Shown here in pieces: positions 18,811-27,951 of a stretch of 64,000 nucleotides of DNA (its first letter is position 1; each line of letters starts with the position of its first letter). This DNA is from JAEUMG01 sp963805405 (GTDB lineage: Bacteria; Pseudomonadota; Alphaproteobacteria; Rhizobiales; Aestuariivirgaceae). Below the pieces are notes generated by a model that searched no databases, was not told where the DNA came from, and saw nothing but the letters and a program-made list of their open reading frames with translations. The DNA lies in assembly GCA_963805405.1 (NCBI GenBank), contig CAWDUC010000020.1, positions 1,054,001 to 1,118,000 on the forward strand, in the 5' to 3' direction. The translations under genes were made by a program, and so were the position numbers.

Positions 18811-19582
18811 CTAATAGGCCTTGGCGAGTAGTCCGCCATCTACAAGGAACGACGCACCAGTGACGAAGGATGATTCGTCGGAGGCAAGGAATACGAAGGC
18901 GTTGCCCACTTCGCTCGGCTGACCGATCCGCTGCAGCGGATAACTCTGCTCCATCGCCTCCCATGCCGACTTTGGATCGGGAGCAAGCGAGATCGTATGG
19001 CGTATCATCGGGGTATCCATGTCGCCTGGGCATACGCAGTTGCAGCGTATGCCTTGGGCCGCGTATCCCACCGCTACGCATCGAGTTCAGTCCCAGGATG
19101 CCGTGCTTGGTGGCGGCATAGGCCGGAAGATTCCAGAACCCGGCGAGACTGACGATCGAACCGGTATTGATAATGCTGCCGCGCGTTCCAGACCGCCGCA
19201 TGGCGATGACGGCATGTTTGCAACCCCAGAACGTGCCCTTCAAGTTTACTGCGTTGACGGCATGCCATTGCGCGTTCGTGGTCTCATGCAGTTCGACGTC
19301 GAAGCTGATGCCGGCGTTATTCACCATCACATTGAATCCGCCGAATTCCGCCTGGCACCGGTCGATGGCCGCGACGATGTCTGCCTCCACTGTCACATCC
19401 CCGCGCTGAAACACGGCCCGGCCGCCTCGCTGCACGATGTCGTCGACAGCTTGGCGCCCCTCGTCCTCGAGCCGATCGACCGCAACGACGGACGCTCCGT
19501 GTTCTGCGAGCGCCGCGGCGATCGCACGCCCCAGTCCACGCGCCGTACCCGTTACGACTGCCCACTTGCCATGAAGACGCAT
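18811..19582 (-). pseudogene. short-chain dehydrogenase/reductase (SDR), one frameshift
   Basis: A classical SDR of about 257 residues that oxidises or reduces an alcohol/ketone with NAD(P). It starts at MRLHGKWAVVTGTARGLGRA (cofactor turn), and has VMVNNAGISFD and the catalytic YAATKHG. Near 19080 the frame breaks after LGLNSMR and resumes as MGYAAQGIRCNCVCPGDMDT, ending LVDGGLLAKAY at 18811. Both halves fit one normal-length protein. It is divergent from the ABC transporter operon. An operator-promoter lies 68-103 bases upstream, so it belongs to the island regulon. Confidence 0.78.
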
Positions 19583-19649
19583 TGCTCGTTCTCCCTTTCT
19601 AAACAGGACAGTCGCCGTGCCCCCGCAGATGATAGGTCGGAACCGTCGT

Positions 19650-19685
19650 TTTATCGTTACACCCATCCCTCTACATCACTGTCAA
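19650..19685 (-). promoter_or_regulatory. SDR promoter with LacI-type operator variant
   Basis: TTGACA (19685-19680, minus) is followed after 18 bases by a weak -10, TGTAAC (19661-19656). TTTATCGTTACA (19650-19661) matches the operator consensus TGTAACGTTACA at ten of twelve positions and covers the -10. It serves the minus-strand SDR gene, 68 bases away. Confidence 0.5.
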
Positions 19686-19761
19686 GAGCGCCTGAACGAA
19701 ACAGCTCCAATCTTGCGCGAATGCGAAAGCTTATCGCCTCACTGATCGTTCATGCCGAGAT

Positions 19762-19795
19762 TTGACAGCGTGGTAGAATAGTGTAACGTTACACT
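19762..19795 (+). promoter_or_regulatory. ABC operon promoter region with perfect LacI-type operator
   Basis: AGTGTAACGTTACACT (19780-19795) is a perfect 16-bp palindrome centred on CpG, the usual form of LacI/GalR operators. TTGACA at 19762-19767 lies 16 bases from TAACGT, a possible but poor -10 inside the operator. It is 116 bases upstream of the permease start. Confidence 0.7.
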
Positions 19796-19910
19796 AACTG
19801 AAGCGATGAGGGTTGGGGCCGCTGCGGCGTCGAGTTGATTGCCGTGCTCCGAGTCCAGCCCTGTCGGTTCTTTACGGTGTGTCGACGTTTCGCGGGAGGA
19901 GCGAAGGGCC

Positions 19911-20792
19911 GTGAGGGTAAAAGGCTGGCTCCCATGGTTGTATGCCGCCCCGATGATCTTCTTCATCGCGATGACCTTTGCCTTCCCTGTCGTGCTTCTC
20001 TTCAAATACAGCGTTCAGTCCGTCAGCCCGTCGCCCTATGCCCCCTCCAGTTTTGTCGGCCTGGCGAATTATCAATACATCTTCAGCGACACGCTGTTCA
20101 CTGGCGCCATCCTGAACAATCTGAAGCTGTTCCTATGTGTTCCGATCATGGTCGTCCTGAGCGCGCTACTTGCGGCAATCCTGTACGACCGACCGGCAGG
20201 CTGGCGCGTCTATCGCACCATTCTTTTCGTTCCTTTCATCCTGTCAATCCCAGTGGTTGAAATCGTTTTCGGATACATCTTCGAATACAATGGCGTCCTG
20301 AACGTCTGGCTGCGCAGCATCGGCCTCGAGGTGCTCGCACGTGACTGGCTGGGCAGCCCAGCTTGGGCAATGCCGACGATCATGTTCGTTATCATCTGGA
20401 AAGAGCTCGGATTTGGCATTGTACTTTGCCTAGCGCGGCTGACCAGCGTGAGCGAAGAATATTTCGAATCCGCACGCGTCGATGGCGCAAGATGGTGGCG
20501 AATCTTCCGTCACATCACTGTGCCGCAGCTCGCTCCGGCACTGGTATTCTATGCCATCATCGAACTCATCAACATGCTGTCGTGGGTATTCGCATACATC
20601 TACGTCATGACACTCGGCGGCCCGATGAACAGCACCGTCGTTGCCGAATACTATATCTTCCAACAGGTGTTCACCAACAATGTGGTGGGCGTCGGATCTG
20701 CGGCTGGCGTTGTGCTTCTTGCTATTGTCTCTGTCCTGATCGTGGCTCGCTTGTGGGTCGGCCGATGGATCGCCGCCAATGCCTATGACTGA
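19911..20792 (+). CDS. ABC sugar-type transporter permease 1 (MalF-like)
   Basis: An inner-membrane permease of 293 residues with six hydrophobic segments. It carries the EAA loop that contacts the ATPase, EEYFESARVDGARWWRIFRHIT, in the usual place near residue 190. The family (BPD_transp_1, CUT1 carbohydrate subfamily) imports oligosaccharides, polyols or similar solutes. I chose the GTG at 19911 because it has GGGAGGAG eleven bases upstream and begins just before the first helix. An ATG at 19839 would add 24 poorly conserved residues. The second permease overlaps its 3' end. Confidence 0.85.
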   Translation: MRVKGWLPWLYAAPMIFFIAMTFAFPVVLLFKYSVQSVSPSPYAPSSFVGLANYQYIFSDTLFTGAILNNLKLFLCVPIMVVLSALLAAILYDRPAGWRVYRTILFVPFILSIPVVEIVFGYIFEYNGVLNVWLRSIGLEVLARDWLGSPAWAMPTIMFVIIWKELGFGIVLCLARLTSVSEEYFESARVDGARWWRIFRHITVPQLAPALVFYAIIELINMLSWVFAYIYVMTLGGPMNSTVVAEYYIFQQVFTNNVVGVGSAAGVVLLAIVSVLIVARLWVGRWIAANAYD

Positions 20793-21639
20793 AACAGCCC
20801 GTCCGCCGCTGATCTCCCGCCGCGCGATTGGGGCGGCCGGTCGTCACGCCGCTCTGCTTGGCTTCAGCCTGCTTGCCTTGCTCCCGCTCTATTTTATGCT
20901 GGTCAATGCCTTCAAGACGCAGCAGGAGTACATCGTCAACCGATTTGGTTTCCCGCAAACGCCGGTTACTTCGAGTTTCGGCAACGCAATGGCGGGAGGC
21001 GATCTCTATATCTGGTTGCTCAACTCGGTCTTGGTCACCGTCGCGTCGGTAGGCGTTTCGACTATTGTGGCCGCGCTCGCTGCCTATCCGCTGAGCTTGA
21101 TGCGCTGGCGACTAGGCCCGTTCATATTCGCACTGCTGATCGCGCTGCTGGTCGTGCCTCCAATTGTGCTGGTGGTGCCGATATTCGAGTTGGTCGTCAA
21201 CTTGAAGCAGCTCAATACTTACCACACCGTCATCGCCATTTATGCCGGTATCACCCTGCCCTTCTCCACCTTCCTGCTGGCGAGTTTCTTTGCCACTATC
21301 TCGCGACCCTTGATCGACGCCGCGCGTATGGATGGCGCAAGCACCTGGCGAGTGTTTTGGGAGATCGTACTGCCGCTATCGCTCCCCGCCTTGATGACCG
21401 TTGGTATTGTCCAATCGCTGTGGGTCTGGAACGAAGTGCTGATTGCGGTGATCTTTCTGCAGGACCAGACGCTCCGCACGCTGATGGTAGGTCTCACCCT
21501 GTTCAATTCCCGCTACCGGCATGACGTTCCGGTGGTCATGGCGGGAATGATCCTGGCCGCAATCCCGATGGTGGTTCTTTACCTCCTCGGCCAGCGTTTC
21601 TTCATCCGCGGCTTAACGGCAGGAGGCGTAAAGGGATGA
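20779..21639 (+). CDS. ABC sugar-type transporter permease 2 (MalG-like)
   Basis: A 286-residue permease that partners permease 1. It has six hydrophobic segments and the EAA loop SRPLIDAARMDGASTWRVFW near 180-200, which fits the MalG group of CUT1 importers. The start overlaps the previous gene by 14 bases; a second in-frame ATG at 20785 is equally possible. The binding-protein gene follows 62 bases later with its own good ribosome-binding site, which is typical when that protein is made in excess. Confidence 0.88.
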   Translation: MPMTETARPPLISRRAIGAAGRHAALLGFSLLALLPLYFMLVNAFKTQQEYIVNRFGFPQTPVTSSFGNAMAGGDLYIWLLNSVLVTVASVGVSTIVAALAAYPLSLMRWRLGPFIFALLIALLVVPPIVLVVPIFELVVNLKQLNTYHTVIAIYAGITLPFSTFLLASFFATISRPLIDAARMDGASTWRVFWEIVLPLSLPALMTVGIVQSLWVWNEVLIAVIFLQDQTLRTLMVGLTLFNSRYRHDVPVVMAGMILAAIPMVVLYLLGQRFFIRGLTAGGVKG

Positions 21640-21701
21640 AACGATACGGGCAATACAACAAACAGCAATGGTTTATTCAAGTATAAACAGAGAGGAGTGA
21701 A

Positions 21702-23051
21702 ATGATCAGAAGGTTCTTCAACACGCTCGCCCTCGGCATCGCGTTGGCGGTGTCGAGCTTGGCGATAACGACCGTGGAGGCCGCAGCGCAGGGGCTCGGG
21801 AGTGAGTTCGACGCGGCGGCCGCAGGTCAGAAAACTCTCACAGTATGGTGGCTCGGCAACCAGGAAGTCCCCGGCATCGAGGACTGGATGGCTGAATCGG
21901 TCAAGCTGTACCAAGAGAAGTATCCCAACATCACGGTGAACACCGTGCTGCAGCCTGTCGACACGTACAACACCCTCCAGAAAACGGCCTGTCGAGGTGG
22001 CAGTGGCCCCGATCTTTGGTACAATTGGGGTGGAACCTGGTCGCTGGAGATGGTTTGGGCGGGCTGCATCGTTCCCAACGAGGAAGTGCTATCACCCTCC
22101 GATCTGAAGTCCGTACCGGCCATTGCCGGCACAAGCTTTGACGGAAAGACCTGGATTTATCCTTTCGAGTACCGCCTTTTCCCCGTCGTCTACAACAAGG
22201 ACATTTTCAAGAAGGTGGGGCTTGATCCTGAGAACCCGCCAAAAACTTGGGCTGACTTCATCGCCGCGAGCGAGAAGATCAAGGCGGCCGGAATACTTCC
22301 ACTCGTCATCGGTCTGAAGGATGGCTTCGGAGGAGAAATCGCCAGCGTCGGCTTGCAGCATCAAGTCTACTCGGTGCCCGAGCTGATTTCGATGGTCATC
22401 GATGGCGACTTTGCCTCAGACAAGTGGAAGTCTTGGATCCAAAAAGTTGTCGAGTTAAAGCCGTTTGTGAACAATGACGTCAACTCAACACTGCTTGCCG
22501 ACGGACTTAATCGCTTCCAGGCGGGCGATGCCGCAATGGTCATCGCATCGCCGGGATATTTGCAGACGATCAAGGCGATGATCGAGGCCGGCAAGAATCC
22601 AGGTGTAATGAAGGTTCCGAATTTCTCGGGTCTCGAGCTCGGCAACCAGATCACCGTGGACACGCCCGGCTTCCAGGTCACCCAATTTGCGACAGACAAG
22701 CAACTGGCTGGCCACTTCATGGCGTTTCTTCACACCGAGGATCGCCTTAACGCGCTCTATAAGGGCGGAACGCTCCCCATCGACCAACGGTGGGATACCT
22801 CGACGGTCACTCGCGACACGGACGCGAAGCTGGCCGAGTTCGGACGGGAGCAAGTCGCCTACTACTCAGCGAACTATTACCCGATCGATCTCGACGTGAA
22901 CGCCAACTTCGTGATCTTCCAAGGCATCCTGGGCGGGGACATGACAGCGGATCAGGCTGCCCAAACCTATCAGGATGTGATCACCAAGTGGCGCAGCCTG
23001 CACGGCCCGGATCTCGAGAACTACAAGACCTGGCTCAAGAATTATCAGTAG
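21702..23051 (+). CDS. ABC transporter extracellular solute-binding protein
   Basis: A 449-residue periplasmic binding protein with a cleavable signal peptide (about 1-29, ...TTVEAAAQG). The mature part is a family-1 binding protein, as used by carbohydrate importers (TLTVWWLGNQEVPGIEDWM; later GDAAMVIASPGYLQ). The ligand is unknown. Aromatic residues such as WYNWGGTW could stack on a ring or sugar. GAGAGGAG lies just upstream of the ATG. It is the last gene of the transporter operon. The ATPase that should power it is encoded at 25663-26784 on the other strand under the same operator. Confidence 0.9.
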   Translation: MIRRFFNTLALGIALAVSSLAITTVEAAAQGLGSEFDAAAAGQKTLTVWWLGNQEVPGIEDWMAESVKLYQEKYPNITVNTVLQPVDTYNTLQKTACRGGSGPDLWYNWGGTWSLEMVWAGCIVPNEEVLSPSDLKSVPAIAGTSFDGKTWIYPFEYRLFPVVYNKDIFKKVGLDPENPPKTWADFIAASEKIKAAGILPLVIGLKDGFGGEIASVGLQHQVYSVPELISMVIDGDFASDKWKSWIQKVVELKPFVNNDVNSTLLADGLNRFQAGDAAMVIASPGYLQTIKAMIEAGKNPGVMKVPNFSGLELGNQITVDTPGFQVTQFATDKQLAGHFMAFLHTEDRLNALYKGGTLPIDQRWDTSTVTRDTDAKLAEFGREQVAYYSANYYPIDLDVNANFVIFQGILGGDMTADQAAQTYQDVITKWRSLHGPDLENYKTWLKNYQ

Positions 23052-23063
23052 ATAAAGCTAGAG

Positions 23064-23089
23064 CGTCCGGCGGCTTCGGCTGCCGGACG
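23064..23089. terminator. hairpin between convergent operons
   Basis: CGTCCGGC (23064-23071) pairs with GCCGGACG (23082-23089), and an inner GGCTTCGGC extends the stem. It separates the binding-protein gene from the convergent FAD oxidoreductase gene. No T run follows, so it may act weakly or in both directions. Confidence 0.5.
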
Positions 23090-23116
23090 TCCGTCTGTCG
23101 AGAGGGATCGTCAGTC

Positions 23117-24811
23117 TCAGCGTCTCTTGGAGAAGTAGCGTGCTACCGGCCGCAAGAGGCGGCTCCGCGCAACACGATAGCCCAATTCTCCGCCCATCTC
23201 AGTCTGAATTATCCGATCAAGAAGGCTCTTGCGGGTCGCGCGTGGCGAGACCCTCACCCCGACCCGATCCTCCATTATCGCATGCGCCGCATTGCGCCCG
23301 GGGATTCCGGTTACCGCGCCGCCCGGGTAGGTGCCGGCCCCGCAAAGATACAGTCCCGCGACCGGCGTCCGATAGCCGCCCGAGTTCGGCAGCGGACGAG
23401 CGTCGAAGGCATATTCCAGCGTCAACGGAAGGTGGAAGATGTTACCTCCAACAAGACCATATTCGCGCTCAAGGTCGAGCGGTGTGATGATGTGGCGGCC
23501 GAGCACATGGCCCCGAAGATTGGGCGCGTAGCGGAAGACGCTTTCACAGACGAGGTCGCCCCATTCCTCCTTGCGTGAATCCCAGTCTCCTTTGCATAAC
23601 GTGAAGGGTGTGTTCTGAACGCCCAGTGTGATGGTGTGGAGACCCTGCGGCGCGAGCGTGGGGTCTGTCGTGGACTGGATGACAATCTCAATTGGGTAAT
23701 CTTCGCAGAAGGTGCCTGCCATCTGCGCGGCGAAGGCCTTCTGGAAATTATCCACCGAGCAGCCCAACACGGCGAGGCCTTCATGCTGTGGGCCCTGCTC
23801 CGCGCTGTCAAAGCCGACATAGTGGGGTAAACGGTCGACGAGAAGATGAATGCGGGCCATGGAACCCTTGGTATCGATCCGCTCGACACGAGCTCGAAAT
23901 CGGCGATCGAGGTGCTTATCGGATAACATCTTCAAGAAAGTCAGCCTCGGATGGGCGTTGGAGACGACGATATTTGCCGAAAGCGTCTCGCCGCCCTTGA
24001 GCCGAACCCCCGTGACACCGGCCGACCGAACCAGGATCTCCTCCACAGGAGAATTGACCCTGATGTGGACGCCTCTCGATTTCGCCGCCAACGCGAGCGA
24101 TTGCGTGATGCCGCCCATGCCGCCCTTGACGAACGCCCAACGACCGATCGTTCTCTCGAATTCGCCGGCCGCATGATAGCCGTAGACATAAGCGCCCCCC
24201 GGCGTATCCGGGCCGGCCCAGACGGAAACAAGACCGTAGAGCGTCAGGAGGCCTTTGATGTGCTCGGAAACGAAGTATTTATCGAGCAGGTTGCGCGTGG
24301 ATGCGAGCACGAAATCATTGAACAGCTCAGCTTCGCCCGCATCGTCGAAGGCTTTCATAACCGTACCGCGGTTCGGCGGCGCCGAGAGGAAGCGGAACGG
24401 TCTTATGATCTCCTCGAAGCGCAGAAAGCGGGCGCCGAATTCGATCAACCCTTGGACGTCCTTGCGACTGAAGCGCTCCAGTTCGCGCACGGTCCGGTCG
24501 AGGTCCTTCCACAGGAAAAAGTGACTGCCATCGGGGAATAGCGCCAGGCCCTGCACATCGGGCGCGGTCATCTCGAGGCCAAAGTCGGAAAGGGCCAGCT
24601 CGTCGACAATTTCGGGACGCAGCGTTCCCTGCACGAACGCGCAAGACGAAAACTTCGCCCCGCCGATCAGCTCCTCCGTGACGCAAGCGCCACCGACAAT
24701 ATAACGGGCCTCGACGACCGCAACTCTGAGGCCCCCTAAGGCCAGATAATTGGCGGCGACCAGACCGTTGTGCCCGGCGCCGACGACGATCACATCATAG
24801 GCAGCGGCCAT
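23117..24811 (-). CDS. phytoene-dehydrogenase-like FAD/NAD(P) oxidoreductase
   Basis: A 564-residue flavoprotein of the amine oxidase/phytoene desaturase superfamily. The dinucleotide-binding motif is VIVVGAGHNGLVAANYLALGG (residues 8-27), followed by the FAD-contacting VVEARYIVGGACVTEE. The C-terminal FAD signature is TPVAGLYLCGAGTYPGGAVTG. These enzymes remove hydrogens or isomerise double bonds. The family is often annotated as a beta-carotene ketolase-like protein, but no carotenoid genes are here. It is the last gene of the hyuA2 operon, so it probably oxidises an intermediate of the island pathway. Length is normal. Confidence 0.85.
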   Translation of the reverse strand: MAAAYDVIVVGAGHNGLVAANYLALGGLRVAVVEARYIVGGACVTEELIGGAKFSSCAFVQGTLRPEIVDELALSDFGLEMTAPDVQGLALFPDGSHFFLWKDLDRTVRELERFSRKDVQGLIEFGARFLRFEEIIRPFRFLSAPPNRGTVMKAFDDAGEAELFNDFVLASTRNLLDKYFVSEHIKGLLTLYGLVSVWAGPDTPGGAYVYGYHAAGEFERTIGRWAFVKGGMGGITQSLALAAKSRGVHIRVNSPVEEILVRSAGVTGVRLKGGETLSANIVVSNAHPRLTFLKMLSDKHLDRRFRARVERIDTKGSMARIHLLVDRLPHYVGFDSAEQGPQHEGLAVLGCSVDNFQKAFAAQMAGTFCEDYPIEIVIQSTTDPTLAPQGLHTITLGVQNTPFTLCKGDWDSRKEEWGDLVCESVFRYAPNLRGHVLGRHIITPLDLEREYGLVGGNIFHLPLTLEYAFDARPLPNSGGYRTPVAGLYLCGAGTYPGGAVTGIPGRNAAHAIMEDRVGVRVSPRATRKSLLDRIIQTEMGGELGYRVARSRLLRPVARYFSKRR

Positions 24812-24834
24812 CTTCGCCCTTCGCTGTCGATCCT

Positions 24835-25617
24835 CTAGAAGGTGGACAGCATGCCGCCATCGACCGGGAGGATCTGCCCGGTGACATAGCGACTATCATC
24901 GGAGCAGAAGAAGAAGGCGGGGCCGGCGATATCATCGGGTTCGCCGCCCCGGGCCAGCGGAATACGCCGGTTTTTGACGTAGATATACTTGAACCAGTCG
25001 CTCTCGTGTTCCACGGAGCCATCGGGCCACACCGACATGCGGGTGGAGATAAAACCAGGCGCGATGGCATTGACGGTGATGTTGTCAACGGAGAGTTCGC
25101 TTGCGAGGCAGCGTGTCAGGTTCACGATGCCGCCCTTGGCAGTCGAATAGGAGAGCGAATCGCGGCTTCCGCGCAGGCCATTGACCGATGCCATGTTAAG
25201 AATGCGACCGCCACCCGCATCTCGCATCAGCGGCACCATTGCCATGGTGACCCGGAGCGTCCCGAACAGGTTGACGTCGTGAACGCGTGTGAAACTTTCG
25301 AGCGTCATGTCCTTATAGGACGTCATGTCGAGAATGGCCGCGTTGTTTACGAGGATATCAAGTTTGCCGTCTCGGCGTCTGATCGTCTCAGCGAGCGCTG
25401 CGACGGACGCATCCTTGGCGATGTCGACGGGCGCGAAAGTAGCACCGTCGATCGAGGCGGCGACCTCTCTGCCTTTCGGCTCGTCGATCTCAGCTATCCA
25501 TGGGCGCGCGCCTTCTGCAGCCAAGCGGCGGGCGATTGCCTCACCAATGCCCCGGCCAGCGCCGGTGACCAGCGCGATCTTACCCTTCAGTCGTTGGTTC
25601 ACCTGTCTCTCCCTCAT
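24835..25617 (-). CDS. short-chain dehydrogenase/reductase (SDR)
   Basis: A 260-residue classical SDR with the cofactor turn TGAGRGIGEA (about 18-27), NNAA (90-93), a catalytic serine in MASVNGL, and YSTAKGG with Tyr and Lys. The loop KYIYVKNRRIPLARGGEPDD resembles SDRs acting on sugar acids or polyols. Asp or Glu at the end of strand two (AEIDEP) suggests NAD rather than NADP. It lies 45 bases after the ATPase gene and 23 bases before the FAD oxidoreductase gene in the same operon. It is a different protein from the SDR at 18811-19582. Confidence 0.88.
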   Translation of the reverse strand: MRERQVNQRLKGKIALVTGAGRGIGEAIARRLAAEGARPWIAEIDEPKGREVAASIDGATFAPVDIAKDASVAALAETIRRRDGKLDILVNNAAILDMTSYKDMTLESFTRVHDVNLFGTLRVTMAMVPLMRDAGGGRILNMASVNGLRGSRDSLSYSTAKGGIVNLTRCLASELSVDNITVNAIAPGFISTRMSVWPDGSVEHESDWFKYIYVKNRRIPLARGGEPDDIAGPAFFFCSDDSRYVTGQILPVDGGMLSTF

Positions 25618-25662
25618 TTGGCATAGTCGCGGACGCGTCCGGTGCGGACGAGACCCGCGCGA

Positions 25663-26784
25663 TCAGGTCGGCAGGCGGCTGACGCCCGTTTTCCCGTCAA
25701 AGATGCGCACGAGATTCGGCCGGATACTCAGCCCGATCTGCTCGCCGGCGGAAATATTCGCGGGCTCGTTCAGCCGCGCGCAGATCGAGCCGGCCAGTTC
25801 GACAGGGCGGTCACTCTGTTCCACGACATCAAGCTTAGGCACGCGAAGATAGATGTAGCTTTCGGCGCCAAGTTGTTCGACGACCTCGATCTCTCCGCTC
25901 AACGGACCGTCGCTGCCTGGCTCGGCGACGAGGCTTTCCGGCCGCAAACCGACAAGGACATCGCGATCGCCATCCTTGATCGACGCCATAATCTGATTGG
26001 GGAGGCAAAGCTCGGTGCAACCGATCTCGATACCCACACCAGTCAGCCGGCCTCGTACGAAGTTCATTGGCGGACTGCCGATGAAGCCGGCGACGAAGGC
26101 GTTTACCGGACGAGAGTAGAGTTCTCGCGGCGGCGCGACCTGTTGGATGCGGCCGTTGTTGAGTACGGTGACGCGCTGCCCGAGTGTCATCGCCTCGGTC
26201 TGATCGTGGGTGACATAAATAGTGGTCACGCCGAGCCGCCGATGCAGCCGCACGAGTTCGACACGCATCTGGATGCGCAGCTTGGCGTCGAGGTTGGACA
26301 GTGGTTCATCCATCAGGAAGGCACGCGGATGCCTGACAATGGCCCGACCCATCGCCACGCGCTGGCGTTGGCCACCGGAAAGCTCGCGGGGCTTGCGCGC
26401 CAGCAAGGGCGTGATGCCCAGCATGGCGGCAACCTCGGCAACGCGGCGGGCGATCTCCGCCTTGCTGAGATTCTGCATTCGCAGCGGGAACCCGATATTG
26501 TCCCTCACATACATGTGCGGGTAGAGGGCGTAGTTCTGGAACACCATCGCGATGTCGCGATCCTGGGGCTCCAGCCGGTTCACCGACTTGCCGCCGATGC
26601 GGATTTCGCCCGACGTAATCTCCTCAAGTCCCGCCACCATGCGCAGTGCGGTTGTCTTCCCGCACCCCGACGGACCAACGAAGATCATGAACTCGCCGTC
26701 CTCGATCTTCAGGCTGAGATTGTCTACGGCGACGGTGCCATCGTCGAAGCGCTTGGAGATGTTTTCAAACTCGATAGTCGCCAC
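25663..26784 (-). CDS. ABC transporter ATP-binding protein (UgpC/MalK-like)
   Basis: A 373-residue ATPase with Walker A GPSGCGKTTALRM (about 38-50), the ABC signature LSGGQRQRVAMGRA, Walker B AFLMDEPLSNLDAK, the H-loop (YVTHDQTEAM) and a C-terminal TOBE/OB region of about 130 residues typical of CUT1 sugar importers. This is the only ATPase in the island and should energise the permeases at 19911-21639 even though it is in a different operon. LacI control of both operons would keep the parts in step. Confidence 0.9.
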   Translation of the reverse strand: MATIEFENISKRFDDGTVAVDNLSLKIEDGEFMIFVGPSGCGKTTALRMVAGLEEITSGEIRIGGKSVNRLEPQDRDIAMVFQNYALYPHMYVRDNIGFPLRMQNLSKAEIARRVAEVAAMLGITPLLARKPRELSGGQRQRVAMGRAIVRHPRAFLMDEPLSNLDAKLRIQMRVELVRLHRRLGVTTIYVTHDQTEAMTLGQRVTVLNNGRIQQVAPPRELYSRPVNAFVAGFIGSPPMNFVRGRLTGVGIEIGCTELCLPNQIMASIKDGDRDVLVGLRPESLVAEPGSDGPLSGEIEVVEQLGAESYIYLRVPKLDVVEQSDRPVELAGSICARLNEPANISAGEQIGLSIRPNLVRIFDGKTGVSRLPT

Positions 26785-26826
26785 GCTTCCGATCCCCTCG
26801 CCCGCGCCCCGTGATGCCGCACCGCA

Positions 26827-27951
26827 TCAGGTGACCGCAAATCTCCGGAGCGCGTCCTCGTCGATCTCGACGCCCAGCCCGGGAGCTTCCGGCACGGCGA
26901 CGTAGCCGTCAACAACCGGGAATGGCTCCTTGACCAATTCTTGATTCAACTCGGTCGTTTGGACGCAGTATTCCATATATTCAGCTTCCTCCATCGCCGC
27001 CAGAACGTGGAGGGTGGCAGCCTTGATAATGCCGGTGCTCCAGGCGTGGAGAACACAACGCTTGCCGGCGGTGCGGGCGTATTCGGCGATCTTGAGGCAC
27101 TCCATGATGCCGCCGGCGCGGGTGACGTCCGGTTGCACGATCTCGACGCCGCCCAGGGTGATCAGCCGCTCGAAATCGGCAAGCGTCGTCTCCTCCTCGC
27201 CACCGGCAATTGGCGTCTTGACCGCCGCGGCGAGTGCTGCGTACTTGCCATAATCGTCCGGCTTGAACGGTTCTTCAATCCAGAACGGCCGGTATTCCTC
27301 CATGCGGCGCACGCGATCAATGGCGGCGCGAGCGCTCGGAAATCCGAAGCCGACGTCGATCATCAGGTCGAAATCGTCGCCTCCGCCCTTGCGGGCTGCC
27401 GCGACCAGCGCCACGTCCAGTTCCGCCGACTGACCCAGCGGTCCCCACCCGAACTTGATGGCATCAAAACCCGCTTCGCGCTGTGCCGCCGCCTTGCGTG
27501 CGACCTCGTCCGGACTGTCCGGCATCAACGTGCTGGCATAGGCCTTAACCTTTTTCCGGCGGGCGCCACCGACCAGGGAGTGGATCGGTTTGCCGACAGC
27601 CTTGCCGACGATATCCCACAGCGCGATCTCGAGGCCGCTCATGGCGTGCAGAACGACACCGCGACGGCCGAAATAGACGGTCCCCTCATACATCTTCCGC
27701 CACAGCCTGCCGACGTCAAAGGGATCCTCGCCGACCAAGAGCGAAGCTAAGCCGGATGCGATCTTGTGAGAAGGCGGCGCGTCGATCACTGCCTTGGCAA
27801 CCCATGGCGATAAATCTATTTCACCGATCCCGACGATGCCGGCATCGGTGTGCACGCGCACGATCAGCCCGTCCTGGCTGCCGTCGGCGATGGCGGCGTT
27901 GATCGCCGATGGTGACCTGACCAGGATGCCTTCGACCTTGGTAATCTTCAT
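26827..27951 (-). CDS. mandelate racemase/muconate lactonizing enzyme family protein
   Basis: A 374-residue enolase-superfamily enzyme that removes a proton next to a carboxylate, with a capping domain (1-125) and a barrel. Metal ligands are visible in LMIDVGFGF (Asp), FWIEEPF (Glu) and GGEEETT (Glu). A lysine in FDAIKFGWG and a histidine in VLHAWSTG are candidate general bases, as in the mandelate racemase subgroup of acid-sugar dehydratases. This suggests dehydration or epimerisation of a hydroxy acid, but the substrate is open. Its ATG overlaps the stop of the small zinc protein (ATGA). Confidence 0.87.
   Translation of the reverse strand: MKITKVEGILVRSPSAINAAIADGSQDGLIVRVHTDAGIVGIGEIDLSPWVAKAVIDAPPSHKIASGLASLLVGEDPFDVGRLWRKMYEGTVYFGRRGVVLHAMSGLEIALWDIVGKAVGKPIHSLVGGARRKKVKAYASTLMPDSPDEVARKAAAQREAGFDAIKFGWGPLGQSAELDVALVAAARKGGGDDFDLMIDVGFGFPSARAAIDRVRRMEEYRPFWIEEPFKPDDYGKYAALAAAVKTPIAGGEEETTLADFERLITLGGVEIVQPDVTRAGGIMECLKIAEYARTAGKRCVLHAWSTGIIKAATLHVLAAMEEAEYMEYCVQTTELNQELVKEPFPVVDGYVAVPEAPGLGVEIDEDALRRFAVT

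Noticed and set aside
25642..26814. Plus-strand frame of 390 codons
   Set aside because: Antisense to the well-supported ABC ATPase gene; high GC keeps the reverse frame open.
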